DNA from: UBA11136 sp964482135
Lineage (GTDB): Bacteria > Pseudomonadota > Alphaproteobacteria > UBA11136
Assembly (NCBI GenBank): GCA_964482135.1
Contig: CAYZWF010000045.1
Span: forward strand, 1 to 15,603
Direction of reading: 5' to 3'
Length of the DNA stretch: 15,603 bases
Every line of letters starts with the position of its first letter. Within the stretch, counting starts at the first letter, position 1. Both the position numbers and the translations under genes were made by a program. Positions 7,531-14,869 of the stretch are shown one piece after another. The notes under the pieces were generated by a model. That model was not told where the DNA came from and did no database searches. It saw only the letters and a list, made by a program, of their open reading frames with translations.

Positions 7531-7773
7531 ATGAAGGCCCGCATCCATATCACCCTCAAACAGGGTGTCCTCGACCCCCAGGGCAAGGCCATCTCCCACG
7601 CTCTGGAGGCGCTGGGCTTTTCCGGCGTGGACGGGGTGCGCCAGGGAAAATACATCGAGATCGATCTGCAAGAGAACGACGGCGAGGCCGCGCGGGCTTC
7701 CGTGGACGCCATGTGCGCGCGTCTTCTCGCCAATACGGTGATCGAGGACTACAGCATCGAGATCGAGTCATGA
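7531..7773 (+). CDS. purS: FGAM synthase, PurS subunit
   Basis: An 80-residue small subunit that bridges PurL and PurQ in the three-part formylglycinamidine ribonucleotide synthase. It carries the family opening (MKARIHITLKQGVLDPQGKA), then the VRQGKYIEIDL strand and the ANTVIEDY ending. An AAGGAA site lies upstream of the ATG. It follows purC by 17 bp and precedes purQ by 31 bp, as expected for a co-translated complex. Confidence 0.95.
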   Translation: MKARIHITLKQGVLDPQGKAISHALEALGFSGVDGVRQGKYIEIDLQENDGEAARASVDAMCARLLANTVIEDYSIEIES

Positions 7774-7804
7774 TCCCATGCCACACGGAGGTGGCGCGCC
7801 GCAG

Positions 7805-8497
7805 ATGAAAGCCGCCGTCATCGTCTTTCCCGGCTCCAACTGCGACCGCGACGTGGCGGTGGCGCTGGAGCAGTCCATGGGCCGCGCGCCGGACATGGTG
7901 TGGCACCGTGACACCCATCTCGGCGCCTATGACCTGATCGTTGTCCCCGGCGGTTTTTCCTATGGCGATTATCTGCGCTCGGGCGCCATCGCCGCCCATT
8001 CCCCGGTGATGCGCGAAGTGGCCGAGCGCGCCAAAAGCGGAACTCCGGTTCTGGGCATCTGCAACGGCTTCCAGATATTGATCGAGACCGGGCTGTTGCC
8101 CGGCGCGCTCATGCGCAACGCCTCGCTGAAGTTCATCTGCCGCGACGTGTTGCTGCGGGTGGAAACTAGCACCAGCCCCTTTACCGGCGCCTATGCCAAG
8201 GGGGATGTGCTGCGCATCCCCATCGCCCATCACGACGGCAATTATTTCGCCGACGAAGCCACGCTGGACCGGCTCGAAAGCGAAGACCGGGTGGCTTTGC
8301 GCTATTGCGACCGGCAAGGGGAACTCACGGCCGAGGCCAACCCCAACGGTTCGGCGCGCGGCATCGCCGGCATTCTCGGTGAGGGCCGCAACGTGCTGGG
8401 CCTCATGCCGCATCCCGAACGGCTGGCCGACGCCCTGCTCGGTGGCAATGATGGGCGCGCCATGTTCGACGGGCTGGTGGAGGCCTGCGCGGCATGA
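7805..8497 (+). CDS. purQ: FGAM synthase, glutaminase subunit PurQ
   Basis: A 230-residue class I glutamine amidotransferase that releases ammonia from glutamine and feeds it to PurL. The nucleophile C86 sits in GICNGFQIL, and the catalytic H203 and E205 are in LMPHPER. The opening MKAAVIVFPGSNCDRD and the VVPGGFSYGDYLRSGA segment are standard. The ATG at 7805 matches the family start and follows GGAGG (7787-7791) at a rather long distance of 13 bases. An in-frame ATG at 7778 would add nine residues unlike PurQ. The stop overlaps the purL start by 4 bases (ATGA), indicating coupled translation. Confidence 0.96.
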   Translation: MKAAVIVFPGSNCDRDVAVALEQSMGRAPDMVWHRDTHLGAYDLIVVPGGFSYGDYLRSGAIAAHSPVMREVAERAKSGTPVLGICNGFQILIETGLLPGALMRNASLKFICRDVLLRVETSTSPFTGAYAKGDVLRIPIAHHDGNYFADEATLDRLESEDRVALRYCDRQGELTAEANPNGSARGIAGILGEGRNVLGLMPHPERLADALLGGNDGRAMFDGLVEACAA

Positions 8498-10761
8498 GCG
8501 GACAGGCGACACAGACGCCACTCACCGAGATCACCCCAGTGGAGATCACGCCTGGGCTGGTGGCCAGCCACGGGCTCAGCGAGGACGAATACGCCCGCGT
8601 TCTGGAAATCCTTGGCCGTGAGCCCAACCTCACGGAGCTCGGCATTTTCTCGGTCATGTGGTCCGAGCACTGTTCCTATAAATCCTCGAAGAAGTGGCTC
8701 AAGACCCTGCCCACTGAGGCCCCCTGGGTAATCTGCGGGCCGGGCGAGAACGCCGGCATCATCGATATCGGCGAGGGTCTGGCCGCGGTGTTCAAGATGG
8801 AAAGCCACAACCATCCCTCCTTTATCGAGCCCTATCAGGGCGCGGCCACCGGGGTGGGCGGTATTCTGCGCGACGTCTTCACCATGGGCGCGCGTCCGGT
8901 GGCTAATTTGAACGCGCTCCGCTTCGGCGCTCCCGACCATCCCAAGACCCGCCATCTGGTGGCCGGGGTGGTGGCGGGAATCGGCGGCTATGGCAACTGC
9001 ATGGGTATTCCCACCGTGGGCGGCGAATGCCAGTTCGACCCGTCGTATAATGGCAATATCCTGGTCAACGCCATGACCGTGGGGCTGGCCGACCGTGACC
9101 GCATCTTCTATTCGGCGGCCACCGGGGTTGGCAATCCGGTGGTCTATGTGGGGTCCAAGACGGGGCGCGACGGTATTCATGGCGCCACCATGGCCTCGGC
9201 CGAATTCGACGAGGAAACCGACGCCAAGCGGCCTACGGTACAGGTAGGCGACCCCTTCACCGAAAAACTACTGCTCGAAGCCTGTCTCGAGCTCATGGCC
9301 GGCGACGCCATCATCGCCATCCAGGACATGGGCGCGGCGGGGCTCACCTGTTCCACCTTCGAGATGGCGGATAAGGGCGGCACCGGAATCGAGATGGACC
9401 TCGACCAGGTGCCCATACGCGAACCCGGCATGAGCGCTTACGAAATCATGCTTTCCGAATCCCAGGAACGCATGGTCATGGTGTTGAAACCCGGCCGCGA
9501 GGACGAAGCCCGCGCCGTGTTCGAGAAATGGGAGCTCGACTTCGCGGTGGTCGGGCACCTCACCGACAGCGGACGCATGGTACTGAAACAGGGCGGCGCG
9601 GTGGTGGCTGATCTGCCCATCGCACCCCTGGCCGAGGCCTCGCCCGAATACGACCGCCCGTGGCAACCCACGCCTAAGCCTGAGCCACTTGCCGCCACCG
9701 ACATCGATTCCCCTGTGAGCAATGGCGAGGCCCTGCTGCGCCTGCTCGCCTCTCCTGATCTTTGCGCCAAACGCTGGATCTGGGAGCAGTACGACCACAT
9801 GGTCATGGGCGATACGGTGGAACGGCCCGGCGGCGATGCCGGGGTGGTGCGCATCCACGGCTCCAACCGGGGGCTCGCCGTTACCTCCGACTGTTCACCG
9901 CGCTATTGTTACGCCGACCCAGAAAGCGGCGGCGCCCAGGCGGTGGCCGAAGCCTGGCGTAATCTTACCGCCGCCGGGGCCAGGCCGCTGGCCATTACCG
10001 ACTGTATGAATTTCGGCAATCCCGAACGGCCCGAGATCATGGGCCAGTTCGTGGGCTGTATCGAGGGCATGGGGGCGGCCTGCCGGGCGCTGGACTTCCC
10101 GGTGGTTTCGGGCAATGTCTCCTTCTACAACGAGACCAACGGCGAGGGCATTCTGCCGACGCCGGCCATCGGCGGCGTCGGCGTGATCGACGATCTTGCC
10201 CGGCGTATGACCCCGTCCTTCAAGGCGGCAGGCGAGACCATTCTTCTGGTGGGCGACACCACAGGCCATCTCGGGGCCACGGCCTGGCTGCGCGAGATCG
10301 CCAATCGCCGCGACGGCGCGCCACCGGCGATGGACCTGGAGGCCGAGCGCCGCAACGGCGATTTTACGCGCGGGCTTATAGAAAAAGGACTCCTCACCGC
10401 CTGTCACGACGTGGCATCGGGCGGCATTGCCGTGGCCCTGGCCGAAATGGCTGTCTCCGGAGGACTGGGTGCCACTGTCGCCATCCCCGAAAACGGTGGT
10501 GTTCTCTCCCATGGCTGGCTCTTCGCCGAGGACCAGGGGCGTTATCTCCTCACCGTCTCCGATCCCGCCCCGGTGATGGCGGCGGCGCAAAAAGCCGGCA
10601 TCGCCGTAACCTCTATAGGTGAGACGGCCGGCGACCTATTGACAGTGGGTGATAGCGTTGCCATATCGGTTGCGGAACTGCAACGCGCCCACCAGTCCTG
10701 GCTGCCGGAATTCATGGCTGCTCCCGATGAGAATGCGGGCGAAAATTTAGACGAAACCTAG
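8494..10761 (+). CDS. purL: FGAM synthase, large (synthetase) subunit PurL, short type
   Basis: A 755-residue ATP-dependent amidotransferase synthetase converting FGAR to FGAM. It is the short bacterial type that lacks its own glutaminase domain, so it needs PurQ and PurS, both encoded directly upstream. Landmarks are MWSEHCSYKSSK with the catalytic-loop H59, KMESHNHPSFIEPYQGAATG (substrate and Mg), GARPVANLNALRFG, the central IQDMGAAGLTCSTFEM, and in the second half ACHDVASGGIAVALAEMA. The pseudo-two-fold AIRS-like repeat layout is intact. The start ATG overlaps the purQ stop. The last 20 residues or so are acidic and not family-conserved. bolA follows after 14 bp. Confidence 0.97.
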   Translation: MSGQATQTPLTEITPVEITPGLVASHGLSEDEYARVLEILGREPNLTELGIFSVMWSEHCSYKSSKKWLKTLPTEAPWVICGPGENAGIIDIGEGLAAVFKMESHNHPSFIEPYQGAATGVGGILRDVFTMGARPVANLNALRFGAPDHPKTRHLVAGVVAGIGGYGNCMGIPTVGGECQFDPSYNGNILVNAMTVGLADRDRIFYSAATGVGNPVVYVGSKTGRDGIHGATMASAEFDEETDAKRPTVQVGDPFTEKLLLEACLELMAGDAIIAIQDMGAAGLTCSTFEMADKGGTGIEMDLDQVPIREPGMSAYEIMLSESQERMVMVLKPGREDEARAVFEKWELDFAVVGHLTDSGRMVLKQGGAVVADLPIAPLAEASPEYDRPWQPTPKPEPLAATDIDSPVSNGEALLRLLASPDLCAKRWIWEQYDHMVMGDTVERPGGDAGVVRIHGSNRGLAVTSDCSPRYCYADPESGGAQAVAEAWRNLTAAGARPLAITDCMNFGNPERPEIMGQFVGCIEGMGAACRALDFPVVSGNVSFYNETNGEGILPTPAIGGVGVIDDLARRMTPSFKAAGETILLVGDTTGHLGATAWLREIANRRDGAPPAMDLEAERRNGDFTRGLIEKGLLTACHDVASGGIAVALAEMAVSGGLGATVAIPENGGVLSHGWLFAEDQGRYLLTVSDPAPVMAAAQKAGIAVTSIGETAGDLLTVGDSVAISVAELQRAHQSWLPEFMAAPDENAGENLDET

Positions 10762-10775
10762 AGAGAGACCCACCC

Positions 10776-11018
10776 ATGGCGATGGAAGCGGATGAAATCA
10801 CGGCCCTGATCGAAGAGGCCATTCCCGGCGCGAACGTCACCGTCGAGGACCTGCGCGGTGACGGCGACCATTACGGCGCCTTGGTGGTCTCCGATGCCTT
10901 TGCCGGACTGAGCCGCTTACAACAGCACCAGATGGTCTATAAGGCGCTGGGTGAGCGCATGGGCGGCGAGCTTCACGCCCTGGCCATCCAGACCGCCACG
11001 CCCGAAAACACCGAATAA
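10776..11018 (+). CDS. bolA: BolA family protein
   Basis: An 80-residue BolA/IbaG-type protein with the class II KH-like fold. It shows EEAIPGANVTVEDLRGDGDH, YGALVVSDAFAGLSRLQQHQ and MVYKALGERMGGELHAL. The family's conserved helix around H(R/Q)xVY and the later LHAL histidine, used in shared [2Fe-2S] binding with monothiol glutaredoxins, are both present. The partner glutaredoxin is the next gene, 30 bp downstream. This supports a joint role in Fe-S cluster delivery or iron signalling. The ATG at 10776 has AGAGAGA about 8 bases upstream; a second in-frame ATG two codons later is also possible. Confidence 0.92.
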   Translation: MAMEADEITALIEEAIPGANVTVEDLRGDGDHYGALVVSDAFAGLSRLQQHQMVYKALGERMGGELHALAIQTATPENTE

Positions 11019-11048
11019 TCACACCCAGAACGAAGAGGAAATTCAACA

Positions 11049-11381
11049 ATGACCACAGAGACCACAGAAACAATCCAGAGCGAGATCGACGCCAATGACG
11101 TGGTCCTGTTCATGAAGGGAAGCCCAGTCTTTCCCCAGTGCGGTTTTTCCGCCACCGTGGTCCAGGTGCTCTCCCAATCAGGCGTCCGCTTCAAGGGTAT
11201 CGACGTACTCGCCGACGAGGCCCTGCGCGAAGGCATCAAGGCCTTCTCCAACTGGCCCACCGTGCCCCAGCTTTACGTCAAGGGAGAGTTCGTGGGCGGC
11301 TGTGATATCGTGCGCGAAATGTTCGAAAACGGCGAGTTAGGAGAGCTTTTTACCGCCAAGGGCATCGAAACCGAAGCCTAG
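11049..11381 (+). CDS. grxD: Monothiol (CGFS) glutaredoxin, Grx4/GrxD type
   Basis: A 110-residue cytosolic monothiol glutaredoxin that binds a bridging [2Fe-2S] cluster with glutathione and passes it to targets, often with BolA. C31 lies in the diagnostic PQCGFS motif, preceded by VVLFMKGSP. WPTVPQLYVKGEFVGGCDIV carries the cis-Pro and the glutathione-binding GGCD. The N-terminus begins MTTETTET, made by a perfect 9-bp in-frame tandem repeat (11051-11059, 11060-11068). An AGAGGA Shine-Dalgarno precedes the ATG. It is the last gene of the purine-BolA run. No terminator hairpin is evident directly after it. Confidence 0.95.
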   Translation: MTTETTETIQSEIDANDVVLFMKGSPVFPQCGFSATVVQVLSQSGVRFKGIDVLADEALREGIKAFSNWPTVPQLYVKGEFVGGCDIVREMFENGELGELFTAKGIETEA

Positions 11382-11462
11382 GGCGGCTCTTGAAATAAGC
11401 GGCTTTGGACAAAAGCTTCAAAATTTGTTAAACTCTTGCGGTTACGTTTTTTGAAAGTGGGA

Positions 11463-11541
11463 TTTTCCCAGGAACGGGAAAGTTCTCTCATTCACGATGA
11501 ATGGTCCTGCTTGGTATATACGGCTTCGCTTGATTAAGCGA
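11463..11541 (+). promoter_or_regulatory. Leader with three inverted repeats before the flagellin-like gene
   Basis: Three inverted repeats lie in line: TTTCCC-N6-GGGAAA (11464-11481), CATTC-N5-GAATG (11489-11503) and TCGCTT-GATT-AAGCGA (11526-11541). The last would form a tight 6-bp hairpin ending one base before the strong Shine-Dalgarno AAGGAGG (11543-11549), 9 bases from the ATG. A possible promoter is TTCACG (11491-11496) with TATATA (11515-11520), spacing 18; if real, the third hairpin is near the 5' end of the mRNA. The first two repeats could be operators. What acts here is unknown. Confidence 0.45.
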
Positions 11542-11558
11542 GAAGGAGGACCTTAGTA

Positions 11559-12371
11559 ATGGCAGTCGAATCAACCCCGGGAATTCTCGGGAAGAATTTT
11601 CAAAAACCCCCGGAAAAGGCGGATGATGGCGGTCGTGGCCATGCGGTTGAGACCGCCCGTGGCCAAGGCGAGACTTCGGGCGTTCGCGCCGACGCCGCCG
11701 AGACTCGTCACCTGCGCCGTCCCGATCCCGAGGTTATCGGCCTGCGTGCCCGTGCCGCCCTGGAATCAACCCGCGCGGCACAGCTTCAGGCCGTGGACCA
11801 GGCCGCCAATGCCGTTTCAGGCGTTCTCGACCGTTTGGCCCAGATCACCGGAAAGGCGTCCGACCCCTCTCTGGATGATGCCGCGCGCGGCGAGCTGGAA
11901 GCCGAATTCAGTGAAGCCGAGCTGCAATTTGTGGAGATTACGCGCGGCGTGGTCTTTGCCGGCGAGAACCTGCTGGCCTCGGAAACCCTGGCCATTCTTC
12001 TCGCCGAGGAAGAAGTTCCCTTTGATGAGCCAGTCTCGCTCCACGCCCGCGATCCCGGCCTTGATGGGCTCAGCATCGCCAGCCCCGACAGCGCGGAAGC
12101 CGCGGCCCGGGTCATTGATGCCGCCCTCGAGCGTGTGGCCGCCCTGCGTGACCACATCAGCGCCGTGCTCGACCAAATCAACCAACGCGAGGTTGAAAAC
12201 CGCGCCGCGGTGGAGGATGCCCTGGCCCTCTCCGGCGCCACATCTCCCGACCCGGCCGATATCGCCAGAATCGCCAGCGAGACCCGGGATCAGATTCAAG
12301 GCAATGCCGAACAGGCGCTTGCCAGCCATGGACAACAGAATCCCAAGAGTCTGCTTTCCCTCTTGAACTGA
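11559..12371 (+). CDS. Flagellin-like protein lacking the N-terminal D0 helix
   Basis: A 270-residue protein rich in Ala, Glu and Asp with almost no aromatic residues. Residues about 60-140 follow the flagellin D1 N-terminal pattern: QAANAVSGVLDRLAQITGKA, then AARGELEAEFSEAE, then VFAGENLLA, where flagellins have a similar helix, RxxLxxE helix and F(N/A)GxxLL. Residues 174-225 (SAEAAARVIDAALERVAALR) match the flagellin C-terminal D1 helix. The end, ETRDQIQGNAEQALASHGQQ plus NPKSLLSLLN, is a clear version of the flagellin terminal D0 helix. Missing is the canonical N-terminal INTN...SSGLRIN segment. In its place are about 55 Gly-rich, charged, probably disordered residues. No other flagellar gene is nearby. 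It has a strong Shine-Dalgarno, its own leader and a strong terminator, so it is likely a single-gene unit. The role is unknown; a modified filament subunit, a secreted relative or a regulator are all possible. Confidence 0.7.
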   Translation: MAVESTPGILGKNFQKPPEKADDGGRGHAVETARGQGETSGVRADAAETRHLRRPDPEVIGLRARAALESTRAAQLQAVDQAANAVSGVLDRLAQITGKASDPSLDDAARGELEAEFSEAELQFVEITRGVVFAGENLLASETLAILLAEEEVPFDEPVSLHARDPGLDGLSIASPDSAEAAARVIDAALERVAALRDHISAVLDQINQREVENRAAVEDALALSGATSPDPADIARIASETRDQIQGNAEQALASHGQQNPKSLLSLLN

Positions 12372-12397
12372 CGCTTGGCGACAATCTAAAGAAACTA

Positions 12398-12431
12398 AGG
12401 GCCGGTCTTTTCCAGATCGGCCCTTTTTCTT
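12398..12431 (+). terminator. Rho-independent terminator after the flagellin-like gene
   Basis: AGGGCCGGTC (12398-12407) pairs with GATCGGCCCT (12415-12424) with one G-T wobble across a 7-base loop, followed by TTTTTCTT. This is the clearest terminator in the window. It begins 27 bases after the stop codon. Confidence 0.88.
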
Positions 12432-12448
12432 ATGATCCTCTTTACCTG

Positions 12449-13348
12449 ATGCGCATTCTTACCCTCAATACCTTCCTTCTTGACGTTCGCCTGTTCGGGC
12501 GCCTGCCGCTCTATCCGTCCGCGCCCCACATAGCGCCGCGCCTTGCAGCACTTCCCGCCGCCCTGAGCGAGCCCGGAGCCGATGTGATTTGCCTGCAGGA
12601 AGTCTTTCGCCGCCCCCATCGGCGCTTCATCGCCCAGGAACTGGCCGGCGCCTATCCCCATCACGCGGGCATCCGCCACCCCGGCCTGCCGCTGGGCACG
12701 GGATTGCTTGTGCTGTCGCGCCATCCCATCGCCTGGGCCCGCCCCCATGAATTCAGGGTCTCCTATTTGGAAGAAAAGCTGGTGATCCGCATGGGCATGC
12801 TGGAATGCCTGATCAGACATCCCGCCCTCGGTGAGGTGCGTGTGATTAACTTGCATCTGGTGGCGGGTGGCCTGTTCGGCCATCCCGAAAGCAGGCGCGC
12901 CGAATCCGTCCGCGCCCACCAGATCGCCCAGGCCCTGGAACTTGCTGCCAGCCACGAACAGGACGAGACATGCGTGACGGTCATCGCCGGCGACCTCAAT
13001 GCCGGCCCCCACTCATCGGTACAAAATTACCAACAGGTACTGGATGCCGGATTTACCGACATCTTCGCCGAAGAGGGATCCTGCGGCACGGTCACCGCCG
13101 CCGACTCATCTTCTGTGCCCCGCATTACCTGGGACCCCGACAATCCTGTGATGACGGGCGCGCGCACTATGCCCCTGCCGCCCCAGCGCATTGACCATAT
13201 CTTCGTCAAAGGGCGCGACGGCGCTCCATTACGGGGCGCAAGCGCCCGCGTGGTGTTTCATGAGACCCGTGTGGATGTGGGCGGTGGACGGCGGATACCG
13301 CTGTCCGACCATTACGGGATTCTGGCGCGTATCGGAACCGACAGTTGA
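12449..13348 (+). CDS. Endonuclease/exonuclease/phosphatase (EEP, DNase I-like fold) family protein
   Basis: A 299-residue metal-dependent phosphoesterase-fold protein. The catalytic set is complete: N7 (LTLNTF), E51 (CLQEVF), H136 (INLHL), D182 and N184 (GDLNAGP), D249 (RIDHIF), D287 and H288 (SDHYG). Families with this set cleave DNA, phosphoinositides or sphingomyelin. The SxTWDP-like segment (RITWDPDNP) and overall length resemble the neutral sphingomyelinase-like branch, but the substrate cannot be told from sequence. No signal peptide is seen. The start at ATG 12449 gives the family-typical MRILTLNTF opening, yet no Shine-Dalgarno is visible. The start lies only 18 bases after the upstream terminator, with TATGAT at 12431-12436. 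It is convergent with the hemerythrin gene, 7 bp apart. Confidence 0.88.
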   Translation: MRILTLNTFLLDVRLFGRLPLYPSAPHIAPRLAALPAALSEPGADVICLQEVFRRPHRRFIAQELAGAYPHHAGIRHPGLPLGTGLLVLSRHPIAWARPHEFRVSYLEEKLVIRMGMLECLIRHPALGEVRVINLHLVAGGLFGHPESRRAESVRAHQIAQALELAASHEQDETCVTVIAGDLNAGPHSSVQNYQQVLDAGFTDIFAEEGSCGTVTAADSSSVPRITWDPDNPVMTGARTMPLPPQRIDHIFVKGRDGAPLRGASARVVFHETRVDVGGGRRIPLSDHYGILARIGTDS

Positions 13349-13355
13349 AGGCTGC

Positions 13356-13766
13356 TTACTCTTTGGGCAGATAGTCGCGGAATGCCTGATCTCCCTGAAT
13401 CACATCATCGAGAAGCATGTTCGTGAGTTCTAAAAAGCTGTGATTCACATCCTCCGGATCGGGGTCGTTCTGGCACAGCTTTTCGAGATCTTCGGCAATG
13501 GTGATCAACTTGCCGTGATGGGTCTTATGGCTTTCACGTCCAGGAAATTTAGCGTTTTCCAGAATCTTTTCCTCGCGCGCGAAATGGCGCCGGGCGGCGT
13601 TAATAAAACGAAGAGAGAGCCGCGCCCCTTCTGAATAATCCTCACTGCCCAGAGCCCGGGCCAGATCGTTCAGTGATCCCACAAGGAATTTGTGACCGTC
13701 GTCGAGGGGCTGATAGCCCAACTCGAATGAGTCCTGCCATTCCACAAAACCCATATTGGAAGCCAT
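13356..13766 (-). CDS. Hemerythrin-domain protein with one substituted iron ligand
   Basis: A 136-residue single-domain hemerythrin. It has the normal lead-in VEWQDSFELGYQPLDDGHK with H25, then H61 and E65 (HFAREEKIL), H80 and H84 (HKTHHGKL) and D126. In the last helix the usual HIxxxD becomes D121-VIQG-D126, so one histidine ligand is replaced by Asp. The di-iron site may therefore bind differently from the complete protein encoded at 3330-3722, with which it shares little else. I chose the ATG at 13766 because it has GGGGGAG about 9 bases upstream and precedes the conserved opening. The open frame runs back to 13871 but crosses a hairpin. The gene lies downstream of nirC on the same strand but is separated from it by a terminator, so it is probably a separate unit. 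Confidence 0.82.
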   Translation of the reverse strand: MASNMGFVEWQDSFELGYQPLDDGHKFLVGSLNDLARALGSEDYSEGARLSLRFINAARRHFAREEKILENAKFPGRESHKTHHGKLITIAEDLEKLCQNDPDPEDVNHSFLELTNMLLDDVIQGDQAFRDYLPKE

Positions 13767-13860
13767 GATATACGCTCCCCCGGTCATATTGTGAATCGTC
13801 GGAGCGACGTTCCACAAAATTACCCTAGCACGGAAAAACCTTAAAATAGATATGGAAATT

Positions 13861-13891
13861 GAAAACACCACGCGGTCAGCGTGGCGTTTTC
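13861..13891. terminator. Terminator-like hairpin between nirC and the hemerythrin gene
   Basis: GAAAAC-A-CCACGC (13861-13873), loop GGTCA, then GCGTGG-C-GTTTTC (13879-13891). This is a 6-bp GC stem extended across an A-C mismatch by a 6-bp A/T-rich stem. It gives a T-run on either strand and could end the nir transcript coming from the right. It lies 52 bases after the nirC stop. The hemerythrin promoter must lie between here and 13767, but I see no convincing boxes. Confidence 0.65.
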
Positions 13892-13943
13892 CCGGACCCC
13901 GGGGAGGATGCGGTGATTTAAGGTGATATCTCTCCAGCCACGA

Positions 13944-14788
13944 TCAGGCGGGAGTCTCCGATCCGACAGCCTCCAAGGGCGGCTCGGAGGCTTCAACCCC
14001 GGCAGCCGGTTGCGGCGACAGCATCCGCGTACTCGCCCGCCAATAGCCCACGCCCATGAACAAGGCGCCGGCCACGGCGTTACCCAGACTCACCCACAGA
14101 AGATTATGGAACATGCCGCCGAGAGACACCGTTTCGGGGTGTTGGCCGAGCAGCGCTATGGAGAACAGCGTCATATTGGCGACACTGTGTTCGTAACCGC
14201 TGGCGATAAAGGCGAGCAGGCACCAGAATATGAGGATGCATTTTGCGGTATCGTTTTGGGTCCGCGCCGACATCCATAGCGCCAGGCAAACCAGCCAGTT
14301 GCAGAGAATTCCCAGGGCGAACAGTTCGGCCCCGGTTTTGTTCATCTTGGCGCTGGCCACGCTGTTGAGCAGATCGGCTCCGCCTCCAAAAAGCGCGCCA
14401 CCGCCCATGAAAAGAATAAGCGCCAGGGTCACACAGCCCGCCAGGTTGCCAAGCCACGACAGGGACCACGCCGCGGCCAGATCCTTGCCTCCGGTACGGC
14501 CGCGCAGCCAGCCTATGCTCATGAACATGGTGTGCCCGGTAAACAGTTCCGAGCCGGCGAAAACCACCAGAGTCAGGGCAATGCTAAAGGTGCCGCCCAT
14601 GACGAGCTTGCGGATCGAAGGATCGAAGGATCGACGAAGGCGCCGATAGTGAAGATGAGGATGATTCCTATCCCCACATAGGCCCCCGCCATCATGGCGC
14701 CGGTGAAGAAGGAAAGGGGTGAGCGTTTCAGAAGCGCCGCTTTCTTCTCTGCAACGCCGGCAAAATGATCGAGTGTGTCTTCATACAT
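13944..14788 (-). pseudogene. nirC: NirC nitrite channel (FNT family), frameshifted by an 8-bp duplication
   Basis: Two frames together make one NirC, a formate/nitrite-family inner-membrane channel for nitrite. The first part (14788 to about 14630) gives MYEDTLDHF, then SFFTGAMMAGAYVGIGIILI and GAFVDPSI. The second part (from 14600) gives MGGTFSIALTLVVFAGSELF, TGHTMF, the core NWLVCLALWM, CLLAFIASGYEHSVANMTLF and HNLLWVSLGN, closely like Escherichia coli NirC. Between them the 8-bp unit GGATCGAA is present one time too many. Removing one copy restores DPSIRKLVMGGTF exactly. As written, the first frame reads on to a stop at 14573, giving a 71-residue fragment. The ATG at 14788 has GAGGG upstream. 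It follows nirD by 81 bp. A sequencing error or reversible slippage cannot be excluded. Confidence 0.9.
14612..14634. repeat. 8-bp tandem repeat causing the nirC frameshift
   Basis: GGATCGAA occurs at 14612-14619 and 14620-14627 and continues as GGATCGA (14628-14634), 2.9 copies in all. One copy fewer gives an uninterrupted NirC. Confidence 0.92.
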
Positions 14789-14869
14789 GCAGATGCCCTC
14801 TGGTTTTGTGTGAAAAGATGAATCGTGTTCAGGATCCTTGGTCGTGCTGTGTCTCTTGTCTTGGGGTGT

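Noticed and set aside
6731..9180. Long minus-strand open frames opposite purC, purQ and purL
   Set aside because: All lie inside well-recognised purine genes on the other strand and have no family motifs or ribosome sites of their own.
11382..11558. Sigma-54 or sigma-28 flagellar promoter before the flagellin-like gene
   Set aside because: No GG-N10-GC element of the TGGCAC...TTGCA type and no TAAA-N15-GCCGATAA pattern is present in the leader.
13767..13871. 35-codon N-terminal extension of the second hemerythrin
   Set aside because: The hydrophobic-looking extension (MVFSISISIL) could suggest a signal peptide, but it overlaps the terminator hairpin and the Shine-Dalgarno supports the start at 13766.
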